Of a DNA stretch of 64,000 bases, positions 32,290-46,300 are shown one piece after another; the stretch's first letter is position 1; every line of letters begins with the position of its first letter. Origin of the DNA: Lunularia cruciata (taxonomy: Eukaryota; Streptophyta; Marchantiopsida; Lunulariales; Lunulariaceae); NCBI GenBank assembly GCA_948567375.1, contig OX419760.1:56420001-56484000 (forward strand), given 5' to 3'. A program made the position numbers and the translations under genes. Under the pieces are notes generated by a model. It saw only the letters and a program-made list of their open reading frames with translations, was not told the origin of the DNA and did no database searches.

Positions 32290-32705
32290 AGTTCATCCAA
32301 AGTTAAAACTCCAAGAGTAAACTAGAACCCATAAGAGTACTTCTCATAAGCATATGGTCTTATCTTGACCTAACAACTACATCAAAGATTCTTTCACATG
32401 AGCTATCCTTGGACTAAAAGGAAATTTGCACCAAAAAGGATTGTGTATCCAAGGGATCTAGACTCTTTCTTCACATCCAAATATCTGAGAATAAGACAAA
32501 TTCAATAAATTAAACCTAAATAAGCATGCTTACTTTATTTCAACTGCTCTTAAGTAATTCCACCTCTATATTAACTATGAATAGCTCTAGTTAATCATAG
32601 CTATTTAGAAAGCTTGGTTAAACTTTATAGAAATATATATTTCAACTACTCAAACTTGATATCTCATTATAGCATACATGCAACAATAGATGCTACCCCT
32701 ACACT
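32290..32705 (-). repeat. Family A LTR, diverged (- orientation)
   Basis: It matches 830-1290: tctcataagcatatggtctt / atcttgaccyaac, ttcacatgagctatccttgg and ggatctagactctttc. It is followed on the right by family A integrase sequence in the same orientation as in the first copy. Confidence 0.7.
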
Positions 32706-33560
32706 TGGATTAAGATTTCACTTTGTCCTCAAAGTGAAGGTTCCTTGACCTTCTATGATACAACTTCAACTTATCATAGTTGATTTTATCAAAGTGTCTT
32801 CATTTCAAACTCCTTGAGATCATAAGTGTAATTGCCTTACATCTTCTCCATTGTGAAAGTTCTAAAGTACGTAGGCAAAAGAAGTATTTTTTTATCATAT
32901 CGATCAAACAATATTCCCAATCAACTTCCTTGAAGAGCTCTATATTCCTCTTGCTTTACTTCTTGATTGGTTCTTTGAGCTAAGCCATTTGAGTTTGACT
33001 TAGAAGATATGGTTACTTGATGTGTAATAGAAAAATGTTGTTGTATGGATTTAAGGATGTTCTTTGAAAAATCTTCTCTAAATTAAGAAACCAAATCTAG
33101 TGATGATGAGTTCATATCAAAATCTGCCAACTTCATTTCTATTATCTCTCAATTTTCCAACCCTTAAGTAGTAATCAATAATTAATATTAAGAGTACTCA
33201 AAAAGGCAATTCCATATTTCTCAAATATTGCATTAATGAAATTGACATAAGAGGCAAAGTAGGGCTAGATTTTGTAGCAAACCTTGACAAAAATTACAAG
33301 TTTTTCATTTAATCAAGGCCATACTTGAAGATCTTCATCTAAAGATATCCTAAATCTAGAATTTTAAATCCTAAGAGCGATCATCTTTCTTAGAAATTGA
33401 CCTCCAAAATCTCAGTCCACCATAAAGCTCCTCCTTGAGTTAAATACTCTTCCTTGTTTATTGATTTTTAAGACAATATGATCCTTGATGAAAAGTGATA
33501 TTCCTTACAACAAGATCATGACCTTCTACCATTTTGTTTGTTGGTCAGGTTGTGTCTCTT
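32706..33560 (-). pseudogene. Family A integrase remnant, heavily decayed
   Basis: 32720-32890 aligns with 1315-1480 (cactttgtcctcaaagtgaagg is shared, shortened here). Further right, scattered words match up to about 2400 of the first copy (gagccaagccattt, ttgttgtaygga, ctccaccataaagctcctcc). No frame survives. Orientation is -. Confidence 0.6.
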
Positions 33561-34496
33561 TCAAGATGAACCTCTATGGCTACTAAGGTAGCGTACTATG
33601 GACTAAGAAGGCAAGGAATCAAACTCCATCACAATGATGATCTATTTTAGAGTAGATTTGGCATAAGAGAGTGAACGGTTGATTTAAGGAGTGAATGAGC
33701 AATTTGGAGAGTGGATAGAAGATCCACTTTTGAGTTTTGTTATCTTTGATGGTGCTCAATATCAACTTCTTCTTCCTTATAACGCACAATGCATATACAA
33801 AATGTCATTAGAGGTACATCTTGGCTGAGAGACAAGCCTTATATTATTTATATTTTCAAAACTAATAGGTACTACAAGCCAAGGTATAATCCCTTAAACC
33901 TTCATTATGCCTTAGTCTAATGGATAACCACCAAAACAAAACCTAATGCTAACTCCAAAATCAACCTCACATCCCCCAATCAACTCCTAAAGTTGTGAGG
34001 GATTTCTTTTATCTCTAAGACAATCTTGGATGCACTCCTTATTAAACATAGCTCTGGACTATTTAGGTCTATAAATTTTTTTTCTTTTCTAAGATTACAC
34101 CCCATAAAAACACAAAGTTTTGAGGTCCTCTATTATGATTTTGGTACATCATAGTCTTGTTAGAAAATCATTTATCAAGGGCTTTCCAAAGATACAATTA
34201 TGCTAAATTTGGATATAAGGTGGTCATTTATGACTCAAAATTTTCATATGACTAATCTTTGAGTCACAAGTCTCACACACAAATACATGTTATTTCTCAT
34301 GATTTCTTCCATATTCATGATCTTAGTTTTTATACAATTCACTTAATGAGACATTTTTAGAGATATCAAGATTTGACCAAATACACACATACTCTTGCTA
34401 TTTCAAAAAAAGCTTCAAATATGAGGCACACCTCTCAAACTTGAGAATCTGCATAAAGTGTCTTTTTGGCCCATTGGCTTTATCTTCTTCAATTTT
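33561..34496. other. AT-rich stretch, nothing recognised
   Basis: No reading frame or repeat could be tied to another part of the window. Confidence 0.3.
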
Positions 34497-35072
34497 TGTA
34501 ATACCATTAGCTAGACATATTATCTAGAGGTGTAAATTGGCTTTGTAATATTTAATAGGATTATGTATATGATTTTCTAAATAGATCAGATAGAGGTATC
34601 ACCAAAAGAGTACTTACACTAATAGGGTAGAGGCCGAAACACCTTGAGAACTTGAGAGCCAATTTTGGAGGCCTATATAGATGAGTTAGGCCTCAAAAAA
34701 TAAAGAAATCCTTTCCCTTCTTCCCCTTACTTTCCCTTCCCTTCCTTTCCATTCTCTCCCCTATTTTTCTCATCAAGAGATTTCCAATGGTACCTCAGTC
34801 ATGTTGTTCTAAGCTTCCTATAAGAAGATTCTCTAGAGATTTCCTTTGGTCAACCTTGTTTGACCAACCATATAGTACAAGGACCAACATGTCACCAATT
34901 GATGTATTTGATCCAAGGGTGGAACTCCCTTTGAGTGGATCTTCTTTGTTTTATAATAAAGACAAGGTGCTCCTTTGGAACATCAGAGGGTTGAGGGATG
35001 AAACCTTATGTTTCTCTTATGTTTCTTCTCTTGTGTTTCTCTTTGGTGTTCTCTTGTCATCAAAACATTACA
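34497..35072 (+). mobile_element. Solo LTR of family C with exact 5-bp target duplication
   Basis: It starts TGTAATACC and ends ACATTACA, and is flanked on both sides by ATTTT (34492-34496 and 35073-35077). The order of words is the same as in the other copies: agctagacatatta, caccaaaagagtac, gccaattttggaggcct, accaacatgtcacc, then a TATA-like ttataataaag, then gtgctcctttgga and catcagaggg. A 103-codon frame at 34787-35098 is chance. Confidence 0.9.
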
Positions 35073-37699
35073 ATTTTATAATTACTATGGTGCTTTAAAT
35101 ACTCTTTATCTTGATGATATCTTACTAGCAAGGTAGGCTAGATAGCAAACCTTTATAATCACAGCTCTAGAAAAAGATTTTATGTTTCATGAGAGATATA
35201 ATTTTATTCTTAGGATTCAAAGCGTCAAGTTCTCATTGGGTGTATAACTGAGTTGTATTATTCTGATTTGAGTCTTGGATTTTTAACTCTTAGCTTTAAT
35301 CTTACTTTGAGATGCCTAGGATTTAAAGGGTCCTAAACTAGTACAAATGATATATCTCAATTTAAGTTGTTTGGATTCTGAAAGGACTCCATTGATATAA
35401 GTATGATGTAAGGGCTATAGCAATATAAGCTTATGCCTTATTGGTTTAGAACCCAAATCCATACAAGATAATTCAAGTTCATTGAAACACAAATAATTTT
35501 TCAAGCATTCTAATTTTGAATTAGCTAATAAAGATAATTTTCTCTTCAAGTTAGCCATAATTTTTTTTTCCTTTTAACCTTTTGGAACTAAACTGTAAAG
35601 ATACTTTGAAAACATTATATAATTAATTAATTAACTTTAAAAAAATTATTTTATAATATATGAATTTAGAGTCCAGATTTTATGAAGAGATCTTATACAT
35701 GAGTCCATGATTATAGCTACAAAATAATGAAGTTAAGTGCACTAAAGAAACCAACAAAATCTTTATATTTCCAAGTTTAGCTCAAATTTTCTTACTCTTT
35801 GTCTTGTAAAAATAACCTTTAAAGGTTATCCTACAAAGAAAAGTGGTACAAGCTTTGTCTCTCCCCCAACATATATTTGTAGTGACAATCTATATATGCA
35901 TCATATGCTAGAAGGAAGAACAAATTGATATTGCGCACCATCAAGGATGACAACTCAAAGATTCTCCGATTTGCTCTTCAAATCCCTCATCCATTCATTG
36001 ATGCTAAAGCTCATAAAAATGGCCCATAAAGGAATACTCTCTAATTTAACATAGAAATGCCTTTCCCTATACTCACAACAAAGGCTCCTAGAGCTTGAGG
36101 TTTCTCCAGGATCAGAAAATCTCACTCTTTGCTTCATAAATTATAGATAATAATCACAAATTCTTATTCTCTTCACTCACTTTAAGCCCCAAGCTCATAA
36201 GAGAATGGATGTTTATTTGCTATTAAACTCCTCCTTATATAATCATCAAAGTTACTATGGTAAGTGCTTTAATGACTTGGTAAACTTTATACTACATAAA
36301 TTACCTTAGGTAAGGAATCACTTGTCATGAGCTTTGAGTTTTGGCCTTACTTTGGAAGTTTCCAAGCATATTCCTTATGAATCTAGTACTTTCTTCTAAG
36401 TTAAAATTACAATATATTTCAAGGTTAAGTCAAATCTACCAAACTTGACCTACCTTCATTACTAAAGGTCATCTTGGTAGTGAAGGTCAAGCCAATAGTA
36501 TTTTGACATCTCTTATATTCCAAGTTAATTTGACCATATAAGTTCTAAGATGGAGATACCTCTCTAATAGTAAATCCCCTACAAGGTCTCACTTTAATAT
36601 AATAATTTGTAAGAAGTCTCTTTGATATAATGTAATCTAAAAATCATTGAGTGATTCTGTCAAGTATCCTAACATTAAACATGTAGTCTTTCCTCTTATT
36701 TTATCATACTAGCTTAGTAAGAGATGCCTCTAACTTAGCTATCACTAACCTTTCCTACCTATAATTAAGTGTTTAAGTTTTTTCTATAATGCTAAGGAGA
36801 ATATTGCTCAATCATTTTGATAACTTACAACATTCTAACCACTGAAATGCCTCTAGTAAATAATGTTCACCATAACATAATAAATTCCTATACCACCAAA
36901 ATCTCTTTAAATTAATATCAAATAAAATGTGTAAAAAATTAACAATCTTACTAAATACTTTTGTTTTTGATCTTCTTGGCCTCCAAATTTATGCTATCAA
37001 AACATAAGTATCTAACATTGAGCTTACTGTTTAAGAATATTCCATGTGATTATAAATCAATAAAAGTATGCTTTCAATTTAATCCTGAAGTTATAACTTT
37101 CATAACTTTTCTTTATATCTTACTAGTTTTTTCTAATCATTGGTGCATAGTCTAATACATTAACTCAATAATAATCAAAATGAAGTAGTTTACAGGAAAC
37201 AAGTCAATGATACAATCAAGAAATCAATATATACAAAGATAATTATCACTTGGTTGTCTACTATTTCCGTATTTAACCTCTTGGGCAAAAATAATTCCCA
37301 AAAGATGTTATGTTACCACAAAGTGCACCATAAAATATACAAAAGAAAACTCACAATCACACCAAATTAAATTTTTGTTAATACCTAAGAGTGATGTTTA
37401 AGTTTGAATATGTGAATTTCTTCTTAAAACAACATTGTTACTATCTTTCATAAAACACATATTCTACTCTTCTACAAGAGCACATATCTTTCAAGAAGAT
37501 GTGACTTCGTCAAAAGAGAGTTTGTCTTTGTATGCACTTTCTTGGACAACTTTCAACACTAAGCACTTGAAGATTTTTTTCAAGGCATTCTAGAAGACTT
37601 CCAAAATGCCTTCAAGGATTAAACACCCAAGCCATTCAACAACTCTAAATACAAAGATTTTTCATTACTTGCACGGCCCAAAAGTATACATGTTGGGAG
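35073..37699. other. Long AT-rich stretch without a recognised feature
   Basis: 2.6 kb with no supported reading frame. The only frames are short (35955-36137 -, 36961-37155 +) and lack motifs. Confidence 0.35.
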
Positions 37700-37905
37700 A
37701 GGGGGTTTTTTAAAAACAAGGTTTTCACCTCTCATAAAGATACTATAAAAATTTGAGTGGGGTGTTGAGATTTTTTATGGGTAGAGGGAATGGGAGGATT
37801 TGTTACTTTTATCGGTATCCACCCATAGTTGTAAAATTTTATGGTCACGGGAAATCATGACCCATAGCTTGTTATGGGTTACATGTACTCCCATAAATAT
37901 TAATC
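37700..37905. repeat. Fragment related to the GGGGG-TIR elements
   Basis: It begins GGGGGTTTTTTAAAAAC and holds several TTATGGGTA / CCCATA words on both strands (37775-37900), like the inside of 9890-10439. No right end was found, so it is probably a broken copy. Confidence 0.45.
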
Positions 37906-39265
37906 ACTTAGGTTTGGACTTAATTAAGATTATGGAAGTGCACTTACAGTCTTTGCAATTTGATTTGATTCAAACTTAAAGTAGAGGGAAAAGTAGCATG
38001 AAGCTCAAGCTGCAAATGAGAAACATAATTAAACTAGGGTGTTACAATTGGGGTTGGACTTTGCATGAACTCTTGCAATGTGAGAAAAGAACCAGCAAAT
38101 AGAATTGGGTGTGAGAAGTTTTGAAATTTGAGAGAATTTTTTTAACCCAAGTGTGGAGCTTAGCACAACCAAGTTAAATTGAATAGAATTGGGTGCAAGA
38201 AAAATTTTCAAGATAAGAGATTTCTTTTACTCTAGTGCAGAATTTATTGCAACCAAGTTGAATTCATCTTCCAAAGGTTCACTAAGTGCAAGAGGAATTG
38301 AATTCATTTTCTGAAGCTGCTCCAAGTGCAAGGAGGTCAATTTCACATTGGAGTGTTTAGAGTCAATTTAGCATCCTAGTATTCAGTTTAGTGAGGAAGT
38401 GAATCTCACCTCTTGAGTGTTAAATTTAGTGACAAAAGGGTTTTGAGTGCAATATAGTCAATCTCACACAAGAGAGCTCAATATAATCATTAAAAGTGCA
38501 TATCTTGTAGACATGGCACTAATTTATGGAGGAGAGTTTGAGAGAACCAACCTTTAACATGGATGTAGACTATTCCTCCTATTGAGTCCCTTTCCATAGT
38601 TTAGAGTGACATTTCTCTCTATGGTTCTCTTGATACTCTTCTTGTTGTAGAGAGTACCATTGACACACTCCTTGTATGACCACTCTTATAGAAGATAGGA
38701 TTAACTTGTTTGTCGGAGGATATGATTATCTCATGAGATATTTCCTCATTCATATTTTATGTAGATATAAATATAAATCATATTTTATTCTTTGCTATCA
38801 GCTTCCTTGAGATTGCTTTGCCTAAAAAGACTTGTGATGCCTTTGGTTAATCTCATGCCTCCCACATAATCTCTTGCCTCCCATAGGTACCTCTTGATAT
38901 CATTGTGATGCCTTTGATAAACTCATGAATCTATGTGATTTCTTGATATTTCATTTACCTTTCTCTTTTGAACTCATTTTGATGTCTTTTGGGTTTCACC
39001 ATGTCTTTTAATTTCCTTGTGTAGCATTGTCTCATTGTGTCAGTTTTGTCTTGAATATATTGGCTTTTTTTTAATTATGTATCATTCTAATTCATTTTAA
39101 TCAATAGAATAGTGTTTTAACACAAGCAACAACTACACCTAAGACCCAAAAAGACCCCACTTTGGTATGAGCAATACCCCACTAAATAGCAAGAACTCAA
39201 GTGCACTCACTTGTCCCACAAAACCTAGCAAGACCTCAAACAAACCTCAATGAGACCTCAATGCA
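37906..39265. other. AT-rich stretch with loose internal repetition
   Basis: Words such as gaattgggtgyaagaa, agtgcaag and ctcccayatag recur imperfectly at 38100-38470 and 38850-38900. No gene is seen. Confidence 0.3.
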
Positions 39266-39774
39266 TGTATTTAATCTTTCAAGGATAAGAGACCTTAAGA
39301 GAAACACATGAGAAGAAACAAAAGCTTCACACTCAATACTCCAATGCTCAAAGGAGCACCTTGAATTTATTATATAGCAAAGAGGATTCCCTCAAAGGAA
39401 GCTACACCCTTGAATAAGATACATGGAGAGGTGACCTAGCAGGGAGCTCTACCCTTCAATTAGCTGTGTGCATGGATGACATGTTGATTCTGGTCCTATT
39501 TGGTTGGTCAAACAATATTTGACCAGATGGAATATTTAAAGAATCTTCTTGTAGGAATTTCATATTCCTATGGATGAGATGCAATTGGAAAGGTCTCAAT
39601 GAGACAAACAAGACCTCCAAAATAGACTCTAAAGTTTTAAGACTATTTTTGGCTCCTGCACTATTAGTAGAAGTACTCTCTTGGTGATACCTCTATCTGA
39701 TTATCTATAACATCCTTCCAGATGTTACCAAGCCAATTTTCACTTCTAAAATTTATCTAAATGTTGGTATTACA
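39266..39774 (-). mobile_element. Solo LTR of family C (- orientation)
   Basis: The left end TGTATTTAATC is a slightly changed end; the right end is GGTATTACA. Flanks ATGCA and ATGTA differ at one base, as an old target duplication would. The inside matches the reverse of 41025-41766, with the words aaaggagcacc, ttattatatag, ggatgacatgt and ttggttggtcaaac. Confidence 0.85.
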
Positions 39775-39789
39775 ATGTATATTTGAATC

Positions 39790-40090
39790 AAAACTCTAAC
39801 GAGACCTCACAAAACCTTAGTTAGACCTTGGTACATGTATCTTTGAAGAAAAACCTGCAAAAAACCCTAGCAAGGCCTCAAAAAAACCTTGGTGAGACCC
39901 TAACACATGTATCTTTGAAGTGAAATCCAAGCAAAACCTTTAGAATCAAAGAGGGACCTCAACAACACCCTAGCAAGACCTCGGTGCATGTCCTTTTGCA
40001 ATAAAACTTGCACAAAACCTCAAAATCAAACTTCTATAGATGAGACCTATTCTCTAATGGAACCCTAGTTAGGACTAAGAAAGACCTCAC
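39790..40090. repeat. Diverged tandem repeats, period about 66 bases
   Basis: Units built of agacctca, aaaccytagcaagrcct and acatgtatctttgaag recur at about 39797, 39863 and 39970, with a related piece at 39228. The aaaccctag words are not a telomere array. Confidence 0.5.
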
Positions 40091-40154
40091 TCTTATAGAA
40101 ATACCCAAGCAAAACCCAAACAACACTCTATGTTTCCAATTATATGTCTCAATG

Positions 40155-40480
40155 TTGCAACACTAAAGCTAGTTTGCTTGGACGTTAAGCTAGAATGTTA
40201 ATCTTGGCAGTCATAGCTATACCAATTGTTGCTCAAGGACTACTTAGTGGGTATCATAATTTATGTTAGGGCTATTGAGTATATAGTTAGAGCTATCATC
40301 TGCACCATCAAGTGGACCATCAACGACACCATTAGGTTGGTGTTCCAAGTTGAGTTAGAGAGGTATACCTTTGAATTGCAGCTCTAGAGAGCTCACTTCT
40401 CTAATTTTGAGCTCTTGGCTATGCTGGAAAAAGACCAACAAGCACCACTTGAAGCCTCTTAGCTAGAGACTTCAAAATCC
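40155..40480 (+). repeat. Diverged copy of the LTR-like unit of the methyltransferase element
   Basis: It aligns with 8690-8990: gttaatcttgg, ttgctcarrgactacttagt, gggctattga, accatca with tgg and atca, cagctctagagagctcacttctctaa with ttttgagc. There is no pol sequence beside it, so it is a dispersed fragment or decayed solo LTR. Confidence 0.65.
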
Positions 40481-41024
40481 ACCACTTGTTGACAACTCTA
40501 ACCTAAACTTGAAATGCAAGGAAAAGCTCAAGCTCTTTTACACTATTTGCTGTTTAGTTGTAAGAAATGTATTCTTGCATGAGACATTTTGTATTGCTAT
40601 TGTAACTCTTCATAGGTGGAGTATCTATTTTTGACATAATACTTATTGATTTCCTTGGGGGTCTTCCTTACTTTTGCTAATTCTAATATCATAGATACAA
40701 ACCTCTTGGATTTTGAGTTTTTTACTTTAATTCTTGTCTTCTCATCTTGGAATTTGATACACTTCTCTCTACTTCATCTTTCATTGTTAATTTGTCCATC
40801 TTGGCAATTTTATGTGCTTCAATCTCTACAGATTTACATCTCTCTCTTGCTTTTACAAAATCACTACTCAACTTTATAACATTTGAAAGATCTTTTGCAA
40901 ATGTAGATAGAATGTGTCTTTGTTACCATGGGTGTCTTTGTAGGAGAAGAGGATGTCTTTGTATGTGAAACTTTTTTACTTTTTTTTTTTAAATTTCACT
41001 TTCCCATTTTCTCTCCTTATCACT
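40481..41024. other. AT-rich stretch, nothing recognised
   Basis: Two overlapping + frames (40646-40879 and 40747-40968) lack motifs and end in a T-rich run. Confidence 0.3.
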
Positions 41025-41766
41025 TGTAATACCAATAGCTAGACATATTAGCTAGAGGTGAAGATTGGTTTGGTAACATCTGGAAGGATATTATGTATTA
41101 TGGGCTAGGTAGATAAGATAGAGGTGTCACCAAAAGAGTACCTCTACTAATAGGGCAGAAGTTGAAAATAGCATGAAGTTCTAATACCAATAGCTAGACA
41201 TATTAGCTAGAGGTGGAAATTGGCTCAATAACATTTGGAAAGATGTTATATATGATAGGCTAGGTAGATTAGATAGATGTGTCACCAAAAGAGGACTTCT
41301 TCTAATAGGGAAGGAGCCAAATATAGCTTGGAAACCTCAGAGCCAATTTTGGAGGCCTAAACTGATAAATTAGGCCTTGTAAATGTGTTGAGTTATCCCC
41401 AATGGAGGAAAGATTAGCCTTCTCTTCTCCCTAGTTTGTCTCATCTAGAGCTTTCTGGTACCTCACCCACATGATTTGGAGATTCCTACAAGAAGATTCT
41501 CTAAAGATTCCCTTTGGTCAAAGGTAGTTTGACCAACCAGATAGGATCAGAACCGACATGTCACCCATGCATGCAACTAAGGGTAGAGATCATTGACATA
41601 TCATCCATCCAAGCATCAGATCCAAGGGGTGGAGCTTCCATCAAAGTAGTGCACTTTTCTATATTATATAGTCAAGGTTCTCCTTTGGGGCATCGGAGGT
41701 TTGAGTGTGAAACTGAGTGTTTCTTATTTTGTATTTCTTCAAGTCTCTTGTCCTTGGAGCATTACA
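41025..41766 (+). mobile_element. Solo LTR of family C with internal duplication
   Basis: It starts TGTAATACC and ends GCATTACA; flanks TCACT and TCAGT differ at one base. The first 155 or so bases are duplicated (aataccaatagctagacat at 41028 and 41183). A TATA-like tatattatatag lies near 41670. This is the best-preserved copy of the family. Confidence 0.88.
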
Positions 41767-43178
41767 TCAGTCTCATGTTGTACTTCTTGTGGCCATGTTT
41801 GTCATTGCAAGTGTAGTTGGTTGAGGTGGAAAGTCTTCATCCTCCCATCTTGACTATTGAATGGAGTTCCACTCTCTTCTTGTTAAAATGGTGCACTTTG
41901 TCCTCCTCGTGCACTTTGTCTTATAAAATAGTATATGCTTCCTCAATAGCATGTGATAATGGCACATATGGGAATGACTCTTGTGTGCTAGGAAGGGAAA
42001 ACACTTGGGAATGAAATGAGGTACATTCTTTTGGGGTACTACTTCCTAATCCAAGTGTCTCTTCTACACCATCCTTTCAATTGTAACTAAGGATCCCATT
42101 TCTATGACTATCTCCAAAAACTCATTTTTTACTCCTAAAGTCATGAGTACGGATGGCAAAATGTTAGCCCTTGCACCAAACATAACATCCATTCTTGCAT
42201 AATGGAGACATTGCTGGTTCAACTTATCTTTGATGGTCCTCCATCCTTGTTTGAGTTCTTTTTCAATGAATCCTTCTCTTGTACACTTGTCTTTCCAATT
42301 CCAAGCAGACTTGTAGAAAACCATGTAACAAGCACAGATTTTGTATAATCTTTCTCCATTCATTCATTTGGAAAAACCCTTCCCAAACTCTACAAGATAA
42401 GTGGCCATGTAATTGAAAGCAAAACTCTTTTGAATCAGTTTGTTGCAACTACCTCCATGGATTTGTTTGAAATAGTAGATAATCCAAAGTTTGGCCATAA
42501 TAGTGAAAAAATATTTTAAATCTATCTTTATAACCATGCTTTTGATTTGGACCCCAATGGACCTGACCTTAATGGACACAATGATACTATGTTTACCTTG
42601 AAATTTCAATACAAGAGGAATTGAATCAATGGTATAAGAATCTAAAGTGGAATTGCATGGATAGGGACTCACTTTTAGATAATCAACTCCCACCTCTCAA
42701 GAAGATGTGCACTCCATACTTTATACTTCACTCAAACCTTTAATCTTTTGTTCCCCTACAAATCTGACATACTCACATTCTTTTCCCACTCCCCAAATTG
42801 TTGCAATGTCAACACTTGGAGCCTAATAACAAGAATTGAGCTTTTTATTGAAAATTTCAATTCCAACAATCTACCACTAAACTAGAAAATTAGCAAAATG
42901 AACACATCACTGAATTCCAAACTAATTAATAATGCCACTACACACATTTTGGGAAGGACCAAGATTTATGTGTTTCATTCCTTGTGGTGCAAGTGCAAGT
43001 AGGTGCACTTCAAATTCTCAAGCAAGAGTGTACTCTTGCCATGTTCCACACACCCACTCTTGCTACAATGCACACACTCCATGTATCCATGATTTTTATA
43101 TGTTGCTAATTAAAATAAATGACAAGTATTTTCTGATCTTGGCCCATAAAATTCTAGTAAGAGAGAAATATCGACCGT
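41767..43178. other. AT-rich stretch with a decayed - strand frame
   Basis: The - strand frames at 42064-42363 and 42364-42693 touch each other and may be one old reading frame (KVSPYPCNSTLDSY ..., then MNGERLYKICACYMVFYKSA). I recognise no domain. It could be a decayed retroelement protein. Confidence 0.3.
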
Positions 43179-43315
43179 AGGGTAGTTGAGGATCTGTAAA
43201 ATATTTTATGGGTGTTACTTTTTTGGAGTGCAATTTTTTGCATGTAGTGTGAAAATATTTTATTGTATCCCCCATTATCTGTAAACATCTCCTGAAAGTC
43301 ATTTTTGAAACCCCC
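43179..43315. repeat. Right part of a GGGGG-TIR element
   Basis: It ends TTTTTGAAACCCCC followed by TA (43316-43317), the right end of the 12317-13429 type, and contains ttttatgggtgttac. The left end is unclear (tagggtagttg near 43178 is a poor match). Confidence 0.5.
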
Positions 43316-46300
43316 TACTCTTCACAAAAGAGTTAGAGAACAACAAGGAGAGACTTCTCCTTTGCTTTATTCACGTTTTTGCTCTAAACACATAGTGCTT
43401 TGAATGTATAGCTTAAGTAGTTAAGTTGTTGATTGGTAAGTTACACTCTAGAACTACCTAACTATTATCAACTATCTAAACTAATTAACTACTAACTACT
43501 ATGAAAGAAAAAATGATTGACTAATTGTCAATGTAGGAATATAACTTCCTTCATTTAAAACCTAAGCTTATAAAACCTAAGCTTAAACTACAAAGATCTT
43601 TGGATTCTAAACTTTGGATTCTAAGTTATTGCTTCTATCATTAAGATCTAAGGACTCCATATGAAGATTCTCTATAGTTTGTTGAACACATTCTTTAAGG
43701 TTTATTATTATCCTTTCTATGTGGTGATCCATTTAGAGTAGTAAAAAGGAGATCTTGATTTATTATCTTGAGCTTTGTACCTTTGTTTTATGTAATGGTG
43801 CATTTTATGTACTCTTAAATCAACATATAGTTTGTCATAGACCTGTCCAACAATATTCTTCACCAAAGGAATTGGTTCTTTGATCATTTGAATCTTTGTA
43901 ATTACATCTTCACAGATAGATGCAACCACTTCAATTGGCCTTGTGCCTTTACTCTCTATATAGAGAATGACCTCTTTCTTTAGGTATTAAATTCACTAAT
44001 TACTTCAAGCTTGTTTTTTAGTTTGGCTTGGTCTTCATCATGTTCTACTCTCTCTACTTCTTCATTTGAGCCTAAAATAGCTCAAAATTTATGCATATCA
44101 TTTACTTGTATTTGTTGAATACTACTTCTAGAGTATAACACTTTGCAAACTTGCATTGACACTCTTGCTCTATATGAATCACTTAATTCACTATCATTAC
44201 TTCCAAAAACTTGATTGTCAAACCATTTGTCACACAAAGGATCTCCATTTCTTCTAGCATACTTCTCAATTGTGTAGTATGCTTAAACCATCATCTTGCT
44301 TATTCACTTTTCCTTATTTACAATGCAAACTTATGCAATCAACTTATTATCCCTCTTTAAGAAGTCTACTTGTTTGTAAAATCAACTCATTCTCTTGCTC
44401 ACCTTGCTCTCACTATGTTTTATTGATTTTCTTGACCTCTCTCTTGGAGGATTCCAACTTCATCTTGGCTATGTACATATTATAGTGCATCCTTTGATCA
44501 AAAAGGTGTAGTCTACAATTTCTAACCACTACTCTATATATTGAGGATGGATAGACTCCAAAAATTCCATGAGGAGTAGGATGGACTCCTTGAAAAAGAT
44601 CAATCCAAAAGAACACAAAAGACTTGGGCTTTCTTTCCAAGGGATCTTGAGGTGGTTTTGACCACATCTATTGGAGGAGCAAGATTGCTTGCTTGGTTAG
44701 CTCACCTTGACGCAATCATTGCCAAATATATGCACAAAGAAATTCTTAATGTTTACATTTTCTTCTTCAACATTCATTGGCACTATCTCTTCCACTTGAC
44801 GAGTCTTTCACATCTTTTGACTTTATCTTCTCCTCTTCAAAGTTAGAAACTTCTGCACCTTCCTTTTCATCCATTGAAGAAGAAATCTCATGAATGTTAA
44901 CCTTCACCTCCATAATCTTCTTCTACTTCTTGCTTTTCCTTGAAGGTGGTGCTTATGGCAAAGGTTGTGCATTCCTGTTTTTCTCTAAATCATTCCCTTC
45001 AAGGTCTCATACTTCTCAATTGTTAGGTACTTTGGATCAACTTCCTTAATGGCCTTCATGAGGCTTTTGTTTTTTTTTTGGCTACAAGGAGAAGTAGCTA
45101 CCCAATACAAAGTGGCTCAAGGGCTCCTCCTTCTATTTTGTCAATAGCAGGTTCAAGCTAATGTAGATATGCATTACAAAGGGTACCAAGTAGTATAGCT
45201 CCTTCCAAAAGCATTGTACATTTGTTGCATCTATTCATAATAATTCTCCCTTAGTTAATCATCTCTTCACAAAAAATTTCTCAATAAAGCTACTTGGTTT
45301 GTTCATAGATAAGTCATTTGTTGTGGTCAAATTTTTTTTATAAGGTTAACTATAATAGCTCTTTGTGCTAGATCTATGTAAATGGGATCGTCAAATTGTT
45401 TGTTTTTGATCTTCATTTGGAGAAGGATTGTGTATCAAAGGTATTGTTGGTGTTATGTTATAGGTTGCCTAATGAGTAAAATAGTGGTAGTATGTACATC
45501 ACTTTCTTTTGTATATAATGGAAAAAATCCTATAGTAGATCAATTGTGATATGAGCAATCCATGTACATTCAAGTGATTGGCCATATGAATTATGGTCTT
45601 GTCCACATCCAAGGTTCCAATGTATATAGGTGGTGGAAACTTGGAGAGAATATAATTTTTTAGCCTTGAGAGTGGGAGTAGAATGTTGGATGGTTAGTTT
45701 GTCCAAGAATTGTAGTAGAGTGTGTGAGCTAGAACATCATAGTGTGAGTTTGATCAAGAGATGCTCAACTCTCTTGATGTGCCTCTCCCAAATCCTTTTC
45801 TCATCAAGCTTTAGATTATGCATGGTGATCACTTTTGAGCTTGGATGGAAGCTCATTTTGTACCTATATTCATGGTATTGGTGATAGAGAACCCAGATCC
45901 AATTATCTTCCTCATGCTTACTCAAGGATAGGTTTTAGATTTGACTATTTTACATCCTTTTGTAAAAGAGGGATTAAAATATTGCTCCAAGGCTTTGGAG
46001 GTGGAATTTGGAGATCCATGTGTCAAAAGGAATAGTTGTTAAGTGTCCAAAGCAAAGTACAAGAGTTTTTGATGTTTTGTAGAGTTTTAGGTGGTCATTT
46101 AGGAAATAAAGACCACCATTGGAGAAAGAAGCAAACATGCTATGGTATAAAACAAGAAACACAATATTTGAGCAACTGATTACCAAGATGTGATCAATTG
46201 AAGAAAATGGGTTCTAATTCTTATGAAGGGAATACTTCAAAGGATTTTAGTAGTTTTTTGAAAGCTTTTGATGATTTCTTAGCCAGATTTGCAATGAGAC

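Noticed and set aside
34787-35098. 103-codon frame
   Set aside because: It lies wholly within a solo LTR and its target duplication; the other LTR copies do not keep it open.
39790-40090. Telomere-like aaaccctag words
   Set aside because: The words are spaced irregularly within longer diverged units and do not form a CCCTAAA array.
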